Positions 1-10,041 of a DNA stretch of 64,000 nucleotides are shown here, piece by piece; positions within the stretch are counted from its first letter, which is position 1, and the number at the start of each line of letters is the position of its first letter. The translations under genes and the position numbers were made by a program. The notes beneath the pieces are model-generated. The model ran no database searches. It was not told the origin of the DNA and saw nothing but the letters and a program-made list of their open reading frames with translations. This stretch comes from Saccharina japonica (Eukaryota > Sar > Phaeophyceae > Laminariales > Laminariaceae): the NCBI GenBank assembly GCA_008828725.1, contig MEHQ01001076.1, forward strand, positions 124,001 to 188,000. The letters run 5' to 3'.

Positions 1-359
1 CGAAGGGTTTAGGGTGTTTTCGACTGCACGTGTCGCTCACACAACGAAGTGTGGAGGTAATTAGGCTATCTGTCATTTATGTGCCGCCGACATGAGCCGT
101 GTGATGGATGCTGAAGTACGAAAGGATGTTGGGCTCTGTAATGGTGCAAAGTTTGAAGATGTAGAGTTTGGAAAAAAACACGTGGTCTCTTCGACGCTGT
201 ATGTTCGGTGATTGGCTGGAGAAGATTTGTTTTTTGTCTGGTTCTGTGCTAGGTAATTGACACTAATTGTCAGTGTCGTAATTCCTTGAAATACTTATCG
301 GAACTGTGCTAGCACCTTCATCGGCCTTTTGGTAACGGCGACACCCTTACTACGGAGGT

Positions 360-698
360 GTGCGTCTCACAATGGTCGAGGATCTGGTTGGTTGTACAGC
401 TGTAACCCAGGCTGCATGTGTTGGGGGCCCCCTTGCATCTCGTAGTGCTGGATACGCTAATCTATCGGCAAGGTCCTTTGTTAGAGGACGCTTCAAAGGT
501 TTGTTGCTACGTTGTATGCATCTCAGTTTCGATCGTTCTGAATTCGTTACGATGTATGGACGCATTCCGTTTAAAGAGCGTACCCCTTTAACGTTTCAGC
601 TTGTATACATCTCACATTATCCTAGTCGGGTTTCTGCGAGTTTTGTGGGTGGTTTTGAACGGTCCCTGCTTCGCGGCTTCGACACCCCACAATACTAA
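360..698 (+). pseudogene. Gene II copy 1, first open island (112 codons)
   Basis: Open for 112 codons and matched codon by codon by 28854-29192 in unit 3. Core motifs RSFVRGRFKG, GRIPFK and FQLVYISHYPS. The RGRFKG to YISHYP frame can be followed, with interruptions, in units 2, 4 and 5. The true start and exon limits are unclear. Confidence 0.35.
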
Positions 699-2479
699 GA
701 CCGCCCTGTGGCGTGTAACAAGACCCAACCTCGGGCAGAATAATACATATCTACAGCCATCGTATAGGACACCCTGTCATACAGCGATCTCCACTACTGC
801 GCGTTCGTAGTGGGTGGTTGCTACAGTAGTATGTACTTCGGTACCAAGAGCGCATCTCTGGCACGCATGGCACATCGCCCTGTGCGAGTGTCAGTGAATC
901 ACACCTCTCATCGTCGCGGGCATGCAAATGTATGCATTGGACTGCGATTTAATTGCCTTGTAAGCGTTGATAGGTCGTTTTCACTAAATGTACGATGCGC
1001 GCTTGAAGCCCGCGTCGTTCTTGTGAACAGCGGGCGGTACAAGGACATCTGTGTACGAGTCCTCGTGTTCACAGTGCGCAGAAAAAAACGAGTCGCCTCG
1101 TTTTGGAACCTTCTTACGTATATACGTTTGGATGCGCATACGCTAACGTAGACACCTAGTTCGCTATATATTGGCTTTCTTACAATGGGCGAGCAGTTGC
1201 ACCACTTACCGGACGCGTATCATTTGTTCGGTTCGTACCCATATGGTGCTTACTTGGCATAATGTATTGAATATTACGTAAACCTAAAAATTTCGTTTCG
1301 GTTCATACGCATCGCCTCTGTACGGAGTTGTCGACAAAACTTCGTTGGATGAAACACCATGTGTGTTATGTCGGTTAACAAGTTCATTTATAGTTCAATT
1401 GGCGACGATGTTTTTATATGTGGACACGTCACCGGCGCACAAGTACCAAGCTAAGAATTCAAGCAGAGTCACTCGGATAGGTGTACTGACCCCAACGACC
1501 GGTTTAAGGATACATTGTTGACACCATCTTGCCCCTGTCAGTCCCTTGAAGGATGCTAACATCAAGCTGATACGTAACACCAGCTTATGTCGTAAACATT
1601 GTTAGAACAAGCTGCACAGGGTACCTACGCATTGCGCAACAGCATTGAACACTGTATATAATAATCACAAGCGAACTAATCCCCATTACGCGACCGATGT
1701 ACTTACTACTTGAGGGTAGCCCAGTGACGTGCATAGTAAGTACCAACTCAATACATACCTTTCCACATATCACAGACGAGCTACCAATTGTCGGACATAA
1801 TTTCGCTTTTCATTGGTCATCGATACGCTGCTAGGCACACAGTAAGTAGGTTCTTCGAGAAAGTGTCCGAAAACGCTGTTGTGGGCCCCCAAAAAAACGA
1901 ACCGTATTAGCTACCACGGCAGTTGGTGCGAACACGGCAGTTTCTTCAGTGTCAACCTCCGAAATTAGTTAAATACAACCAGTGTGATGTCCGCAGAAGT
2001 GCAGAACTCCGGTATACTGCAATCATTACTCAGAGTATGAGCAGTGTTCGAACCCTGATATACTGCCAGTGACATCGAGGGTCGACCAATTGAGGCCACA
2101 CATGGCACAGACTTGGGGTTACACAAGCATATTACTTAAACAATATACTGATGATTCACATACGTACTATTCAGGTATGATGCGGGGTGCGTAGAGTCTC
2201 CTGAGTGGACAACAATGCGAGTAATGATATGCCTGTATGATACCCCGTGGGAGGCGATGCATCTATTGGTCGCAGCTTGCATATACATTGTTTTTCTTCT
2301 CACATTCACTGGTCGGAAATAATTTTCCGTGGTCCCAGGACAGGCTCCAAAGCAAATTCTGGAGTAGAAGAAAACCTCACGGAAAAAGGACACAATGTTC
2401 AAAGTACAACGCAGTACGATATATATCGTAACTGCTGTGGCACATCGTACGTCTCGAATAAGATGTAATGGAATATTTA

Positions 2480-2608
2480 ATAAAAAAAGGAGAAACCAGA
2501 GAGAAACAGAGAAAAGATAAATGAAAGAAAGGAAAACGAAAAAAAGTAATCTAAAGGGGCAAAACGGAAGGCGCGAAAAATATGAAAAGAGACTAAAAAG
2601 AGGAAGGT
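2480..2608 (+). repeat. Polypurine tract, unit 1
   Basis: A/G-rich run with few pyrimidines just downstream of the YDTPWEAMH island. Present at the same place in all units. Confidence 0.6.
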
Positions 2609-3840
2609 GACGACCCACACAGTGAACAAAGAACCTGAACCAGGACCCAGCACTAAAAGGCAAACAAAAAGTCATTAAACCAACAGGGCGAGCCAGCTGC
2701 CACCTAAGCGCACGCGCGTTCAAGAAAAGCAAACATAAATACGGTACGTACATAATCTTGGTATAGGCTTCCAGGTACGTGGTATATTACATGTGTACGC
2801 TCGTTCCTGGTATATGATGTAGTTTCTAGAGTGTCATAAGCGAACCTAAAACACATCCTCACCCATTAAGTGCTCATCCACTGCAAGCGCGGGCTGGACG
2901 ACGAGCCAATCTAAAACGGTTTCGTCGACTGGTGTTGTTGTTGTATGGATCATCTTCGACGACTATTGATATGTTCAATGGGACATCAGTGGTAAAACAT
3001 TCTCGTTATATTGCTTCGTCACCAGCCTTGCTTCGTCACCAGCCACATAGAATCAGACATAGCCATGGTTTACACAGGTCGCGCAATGACACTGTACACT
3101 GGACGTATCACAAATGTCGTGAATTGATAAGTTTGGGCAAGGTTTTTGTTTTTAACTAGTATGTAAATACCTGGTAAATGACACTGGTTGGTGTACTTTA
3201 ACAAGAATGCATTCATCGACTCCGCCTTTTTAAAGGCGTAAACCGTCCGCGGTCGAATAAAAAGCCAAGACGCGAATCGCAAAACCAATCGCGTAGGAAA
3301 CATTCTCAATGTCGGAGTCATTGTTGGATGATCATCTAGAGACGACGCACACACCGCGGTCAGAGGCACGGTGTTTGATCGGCAGGCACGCCGTTCTACG
3401 GTCACAATCTCTGATATCGGGAAGACTATCAGGTATACGGCCTCGGCAGGTTGGTGAACTCACCGACTGCAGCATTCCCTTGTACTTGCAACGGCAAGTT
3501 AGATGCCCTGCAATGGTACTAACGCCTCGTTCGAGGCAAGTTTAGCGCACAATAGACCAACGTATCATAAGATTATCTAGAAGCCCTAGATGTTGTCGCG
3601 TGCTGCATTTATCCGACATCCGAAATGTATTTCGTACGTAGTTGCTTCTCCATACGGAGTTCACGTCAACTACTATAGATACATGTGGACCTGAATGATC
3701 CAATTTCATCATAAAAAGAGGAAGGCGTCCGGAATGCACATGAAACCGTAGTTTACCTGACACCAGGCGCCACGTTATACCTTCATCAACCATGTACGAA
3801 TCGTAAATGCCTACTCGTCACCAATCACACCTGTCAACCT

Positions 3841-4526
3841 TAAGGGGCCCCTACGGTCATGATGAAACACGATTACTTGAGAGTTGAAAACTCTATATTT
3901 TTCGTTTTTTTTACTGCAGCGATACTATTTCTGGTATAATAACACCATATCAGTACTCCGTACGGAAAACGGCATAGCTCCAGTTCCAATGCTCTAATGT
4001 TTTGCCAAGGAATAGTTTCAAAGAGCCTAGATCATGGTAAACATTTTTGTCTCTGGAGACGTATCGATCAGACGCCTTGTTCGACACGAAAAGTGCCTCT
4101 TAGTTGAAAATAGCCTAAATCATGGTCAATATTTGTGTCTCGGGAGACATATCGATCAGACTCCTTGTTCGTCACGAAAAGTGCTCCCAAAAAGCCTAGA
4201 TCATGGCTAACATTTGTGTCTCGGCAGGCATATCGATCAGACGCCTTGTTCGCCACGAAAATTGCTTACACTTTTCGTGACGAACAAGGCGTCTGATCGG
4301 TATGCCGCCCGAGACACAAATGTGAACCATGATCTAAGCTCTTTGCAACTACTCATTGGGAAATATTCTGAGCATTGGAACTGGAGCTATACCATTTTCC
4401 GTAAGGAGTACTGGCATGGTGTTATTATACCAGAAATAATATTGCTGCAGTGAATAAAACGAAAATTATTATATATCTTTCAACTCTCAAGTACTCGTGT
4501 TTCATCATGACCGAAGGGGCCCCTAA
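3841..4526. mobile_element. Foldback MITE, PIF/Harbinger-like (unit 1)
   Basis: Element 3844-4523 (680 bp) between TAA duplications at 3841-3843 and 4524-4526. Terminal inverted repeats begin GGGGCCCCTWCGGTCATGAT and match for about 45 bases. The flanks close up to ..CTTTAATGTAT in unit 3 (near 32270) and ..CTTAACGTAT in unit 5 (near 61408), so the empty site is visible. A 3-bp T-A-rich duplication with G/C-rich ends fits PIF/Harbinger; no transposase is encoded. Confidence 0.85.
4022..4345. repeat. Internal ~80-bp repeats of the foldback MITE
   Basis: Three direct copies (4022-4097, 4108-4190, 4191-4270) of a block with ATCATGG, TATCGATCAGAC and CTTGTTCG motifs, then one inverted copy (4271-4345). 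Together with the termini this makes nearly the whole element self-complementary. Confidence 0.8.
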
Positions 4527-5975
4527 ATGTATACACGTTGCCGCCGGGGTATGTAGTTGCCAAACATATTGGTCGGTGGATGACATCGGCAAATTGGCAA
4601 ATCAGTGAATACGTCGGCGGGGAAATCGAACATTCGCGCTAAGTTACCCCCACAATGTACAAACACGACTTCCAGTATAGTGGCCACCACTTAACAATTT
4701 AAATGTTGTGTCCGATACCAAACGCACTATTAACTAAACTACGGTATCATTAGGGGGGTAACTCTGCTTTTGATGGCGGGCACACCACATCAAATGACCG
4801 ACCTGCGTACTGTATGTTCCAAAAATGTGGGTTCATATCGCCTATCCGGGATGTGGTATGCATCTAACTCGTCGAAACTTAGAATCCAATGTTTTAATCA
4901 AACAAACAAAGGCCACACGGCTGGCTTCGGAATATGATAACGGATCAACTGTATGATCCTGTTAAATTTCGAACATTTCAAAAACTGATCGCTTGTTTGT
5001 TTTCACCGTTGGCACAACCACCAATTCAAATGAACAGCCACACGTGAGTGGCTTGTGGTGACCGGTTAGTGGATTATCTCGGTTGTGCTCTGCCGAATAC
5101 ATACTTCCGAATTGAATCATGCGTGCTCTTTGAGATCATGAGTACATCATGATACAACTGCAGACCGGGGTACCGGCGTATTATTACCACCGAACAATAC
5201 GATTAAGGGTGAAAATCGCCACATGATGCCTGATATAAACAGGTGGGTATTATTTGTGCGAATTTTCCTCGTAGTATAGCATACTGTCAAACACATGAGG
5301 TTTTATATGCCAAATACTCGTTTCAAAAATATTTCCAAACTTGCATTTGTGTTTTTCGATCTTGCAGTTCATTTGATTATCGAACCGTTTGTTCACCTGT
5401 CGCTATCTTCGCTTGCTACTGTTATATTATATTAGGAAGCCGACAACGGCGCATGGTGTTGCACGTATGTCGCGGCCTAAGCTCAGAAGCGTAAACGGTT
5501 TCCTTCTAGCTCTTTATATTGCCGTTTTTCCGTCGATCAGTTTGTCCGCCTGCATGCATGCCTGTCTTTCCATCTGGGCGTCTGGCCGCCCGTCTTCATT
5601 TCAGGCATTACGTCAGTTCATGGTAGTTGCATTCGTAAGTCCATGGCCACCTACCCAGGAAAAATATGCTTGTGATTTTGGGCCATTGAGAGTATTGGCG
5701 ATGACGGGCCAAACGTGTGCCAGCTCGGGTAGCTTGTTTTCCCGCAATACATGTCAACTCGTCTATGCCAGCCATGCCGCGTTGCGTATATAGTTGCCTT
5801 CGCACACATGTGTCGGTTTTAGTTTCCAATGCCATTCAGTACTGTGAAGGCGTACTATCAGGGGCAGTGAGTGAAGCCCTTAGCGCGGTAATATAGGTGT
5901 ATATCTGCTCTGTTTGAAAACAATGAGGCGGTGGTAATTAGTTGATTCGTGGAATGAGGCGCCGTGCATTGCGTT

Positions 5976-6082
5976 TACTACGGGGGGTCATAGTAAATCG
6001 GACCTACGGTATACATAAAACCTATATATTCTCCTATTTTTACTAACAATGTGTGGTGTTATTTACTATGGTCCTCTTAATA
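5976..6082. mobile_element. Short MITE with TA target duplication (unit 1)
   Basis: Element 5978-6080 (103 bp) between TA at 5976-5977 and 6081-6082. Ends CTACGGGGGGTCATAGTAAA and the inverse of TTTACTATGGTCCTCTTAA. The empty site GCGTTTAGCTCG is in unit 3 (near 33702). TA duplication suggests Tc1/mariner-type mobilisation. Confidence 0.75.
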
Positions 6083-9000
6083 GCTCGTAAATATTCGTCA
6101 ATTATATTACATGTCTGATTGTGACTGGACATCAACTGCCACGTGGACTCCACGACCGATCATCGAGTTTATAATTACTACGTATACAGTTCTTACCATT
6201 AATGGGCCGAAGGGCCCTTCAGTCATCCCTTAAACAGCCCAAGCATGTTTGTGGTGTCATGACGACGGTGTCGGCAGTTTCATAGGATAGGGAGAAAGCC
6301 TGCAAACGTCAAGCGCCAAATTCAAGGGGAGTATGTGTTGTGTAGAAGGGGGGTAGAGGTGGTCTCTACACAAAAGTCTATAATTCGCGTATGACTTGTA
6401 TTTGGGAGGCACTACATTGTTTTTTACTGTGTCCGCAACACCCTCTTCTGGTTTTGGCACAAACCATGCATACACCAACGCTGAACATGAAAGAAAGAAG
6501 AATGTACATAAGCCAATGTCCTGGCCACACAACCCACAGGCCAGACGCGATCGACAGCCTCGCGACTTAGACCCGCAGCATTTCTATACACTCTAAGCAT
6601 ATCGATGGAAAACAGTGTGAGGAAGCAGTGAATGGGGAGGCTTCTCATTCGGCTAGTTGGCTCTACCGTGTTGCGGACAAATCCGTGCGTACTGTGAATA
6701 GTACAATGGTAGTAACATATACAGTCGATGCTTAAATAAGAAGTTTTGATATATATATCCCTGAACAGTGCCAATCCTGAGCCGTCGCTACTTCCATATG
6801 GTTGCCTTTGGTATGGTTCCAGTAGCGGATTGCATTCCATCTCGCAACAGTCAACGATGATCGTTGTTAAACTCCCCCCTGCGTGTTCCTGGCTTTGGTA
6901 TGTTTTGTTTGTTCGTCTGGGCTCAAACCACAAAAAGGTTCAGGTTATTGGTTCGAATTTCGTATATATCGGCCTGAACACCTGGCAGGGTAAGCTGCCG
7001 CGCTATCGTGCGCTAGGCGGGAAACAACGTTATTTCGGGTAGTTGTCACATGTGTGCTGACGTATTTCCTCCGCACTCTGACATGATTATCGAAACTCGA
7101 CAAGGTGGACGGGGGTAAACACTTGTTTATGCCGAGACGCTACATACCTCCCATCTACGTACTATCCCTGCAGGTGCATACGCTGACCTCGCGCTAAATA
7201 TGAACTTCCTTCGTGAGGCACAGACCGTAAAGGGCATCGAGGGACGTATATTCGACCAAACAATCGTAGTGCTGTCGCCTTTCGCCTTTCTAACTTGTCA
7301 TATAACATTAGCTGTGGTGACAATATCTGGACAAACTGCAAAGCCAATATCGCGGTGAGATATTACCCAAACTCCAAGAAACTGCTGCTTGATTCACGTG
7401 TAACTATCGCCAGACCTTTTGAGTGTTTGAAGCACTGCCAAGGGAACTTTTACATTCGTGGCTAAGGCTAAGTGTAATTACTAACTTGGTTTTCAGGTCT
7501 GATGTGCACGCAGCTTAATACTGTGCATATTTATTTAGATTGATGACCTCTCTCGTCAAACCTAGCCTGAAGTACAGTACGGAGACTACAAAACATGTTT
7601 CATATCGACCATATATACATGCACATTCTGGTAAGTTTCCTCGCGGACTGAGCGGCTAATCGAACCTTAATTGGTGGTAAAAAATCGACTGTGAGCCTTT
7701 GACCCACTGATACACAAAGGTTGACCAAACTTTCCCACCGAACGTTCCCTAGACAAAATGCTAGACCTTATGATGTGTGTGCGTGCAGCGTGGTTCCTGA
7801 AAGTTGTTTGGAATGTGCCTACACCCTTAACACGTAATCATGTTGTCGAATTAAATATCGCCGCTGGCATCGGAGGAAGACCATCTGGCCGGTGCATGTG
7901 GTATGACCTACCGGTATGTGCCTTGTTCTGGTTAGCAGGCTAAACAAGACATCCAACCAGTAGTACTGACGGTCTGTACCCATACCACTGACGTCATGAA
8001 CACACAGAAAATCGAGGAGTATCACACTCTTATGGACTCCACAAGCAAGCCGCGGATATTGTGTAGGGACAGAATCATAACCCGAGTACTTTGTGGAACA
8101 TAATGCGCTTGTAGTTTACTAATGACTCAGTACCCTTCGATGCTGACGACACGTAGATACAACAACGGCGACATCACCGTACGTCGTCAGGTGTTTCGCA
8201 TAGATAAACAATCGCACTGCTGATACGCAAAACAACTACAGACCACACCCGTAGAAAATATGAAATGTTCGGGGCTTGTATATAAAAATTGTGGGATCAA
8301 ATGTTAGATTGGCGAAAATACATTTTATCACAATTGCGAATTGTTGACATACACTATGTACGGTACCCATATGAAAGTAATTGCAACCCTTGGTTTCAAT
8401 ACGAATCCGCCAACCTTATGAACATTGGTTTTGGGGCTTGTCCAGTATATTTAATAGTCAGTGTGCGTCAACCAGTAACTAAACAATGTGGAACCAGGTG
8501 AGCTTTTTGCCATTCTAACGCCAATTTACCACAATAACTGCTTGGCTGATGGTTGAATTCCTCGAATAATTTCCTTCGTTTGGCACGACCGTGTATCGAT
8601 GAGACGCCACAACCGCCGTTGCCAGTATCTGACGTAATGCTGGTGTGTCAAGCTGTCAGATGAATTTGTTTCAGTTCATTAGTTCCTTTTGCCCTACACA
8701 ATAACGCCTGCTGGAGAACATATCAGCAACCACACGTTACCATGCCACCTTTGATCAGTAATCAACACATCTTCCTGCCAAGCACGCACTACAGGTGAGC
8801 TCGATCATCACCATTTGTTATCAATATTTGCGCGGTAGGAATCGCGTGTGTTGCTCCTACACATTATCTCGATGTTCAGCTCTGAGTGTCCAAGACCTTA
8901 AGTATTCATGTAACCAGACACTTGTATATCGCGCGGTTCGTTAGAAAAAAGCAAACCAACAGACGACCCTCGGGGGTACGTGGCGTAGACAGGTGCGTTC

Positions 9001-9560
9001 ATCGTCGATGTGAATACTTGGCCGAGGTTTCACAACATACGTACGGCAATCTTATATCGCAAACCTCAGGGTTCCACGCCGCATCGTGATGGCGTATACA
9101 CAGTTGCCTTCTAACCTTGAAATATATATTTACGCCAACGTGCGCAGGGTATGGTTTCGCCCTGGGCGCTTGATATATAGCTCTCCCTGACGAGGTGATT
9201 TGGCTTCGGGTTGAGCAATCATTACACTCCGCTGTAAATTGCGTTTTCTTAGTATTTTACCTGCTGCACTATTGTCATTACCAAGGTAAAATCTAATTGT
9301 GATGCACATCTCTTAATGTGCGATCTTCTGCTTACGATCGCGGCGCATACGGCCCGCTGGACGCTCGTTTCTGCAGCAAAAGAATGACCTACAAACGCAT
9401 GCCCAATACACTGAAAAGCATACCACATACCTTTCGCTCGCATGCGTTTCAGGATCCAGCTCTATGATGTGACATACTGGACCACACTACCCGACGATAA
9501 TAGTACTCTCCGTGGCCATAGCGGCTAACCTGTAGAAGCCACATATATTATGTCGCTCGG

Positions 9561-9570
9561 TATATAGAAG
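9561..9570 (+). promoter_or_regulatory. TATA-like motif upstream of gene I copy 1
   Basis: CGG followed by TATATAGAAG, 402 bp before the ATG. The distance is almost the same in copies 2 and 3 (409 and 403 bp). No start site can be read, so a promoter role is inference. Confidence 0.3.
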
Positions 9571-9962
9571 TCCCGTGACATATCTAGAGATAATATGGGC
9601 GTTTGAAAGTGAAGCTTGGGCTAACGTTCCGTGATTCGAGTCAAACTTATGATCTGCTGTAAAGTGTTTCGGCTAAGGTGTACCCGATATGATGTTCCAA
9701 TGTACGCTTGCCCGGCCCATAAAGTGTCTACAACGACAAACATCGCAGCTGTCGCCATTTTAAAACCAGTCGCAGTCGGCAATATTTTCCCAACTATGTT
9801 TTTAATTTCGTATTCATGGCTGACATGGCTGATGAAATACATGCCTCCACAATGTATCCCGTGCTGTTCATGGGGAAGTTCTCCTGTGTTCGTTTTTGTT
9901 TTTTCATCAAACGACAGCATTCTACGTGTGTGCTGCTTCCAAATCTGTACGGCGCATACAAG

Positions 9963-10041
9963 ATGGTGCGGTTTGTTGCTTTGATCACGGCCTTGGCGAC
10001 TCTCGGTGTCACGGCTGGCGCCTCTTTCCCGTATTCCAAGG
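9963..10041 (+). CDS. Gene I copy 1, exon 1: signal peptide
   Basis: Encodes 26 residues starting MVRFVALITALATLGV and ending SFPYSK, plus one G of the next codon. Donor is G|GTGAGT. The same exon, with only a few differences, is at 24532-24610, 37575-37653 and 52114-52192. The open frame upstream in copies 1, 3 and 4 is probably 5' UTR, because copy 2 has a stop there. Confidence 0.87.

Larger units (their letters stand above)
360..9115 (+). pseudogene. Gene II copy 1 (unrecognised multi-exon gene, decayed)
   Basis: Frame-conserved islands shared with other units, in order: 360-698 and 810-1151; ~1650-1841 (LEGSPVTC); 2175-2322 (CLYDTPWEAMH); 5368-5464; 6598-6735 (QCEEAVN...ADKSVR); 7174-7460 (IARPFECLKHCQG); 8255-8497; ~8571-8794; 8993-9110. 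Several are bounded by AG and GT sites found at the same place in sister units. Frames are broken by stops or length changes in places that differ from unit to unit. No family recognised. The protein would contain cysteines, but I see no clear signal peptide. The order and strand match gene I downstream, with about 450 bp between the last island and the gene I TATA-like motif. The gene model is inference. Confidence 0.35.

Noticed and set aside
2136-2753. 205-codon minus-strand open frame, Phe/Leu-rich
   Set aside because: It is the complement of the polypurine tract and of the YDTPWEAMH island. Low-complexity composition explains the long frame, and it is not matched at full length in other units.
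6203-6217. GGGCCGAAGGGCCC palindrome present in several units
   Set aside because: It resembles the end of the foldback MITE (GGGCCC-TTC-GTCAT) only in unit 1; the other units differ right after it, so the likeness seems accidental.
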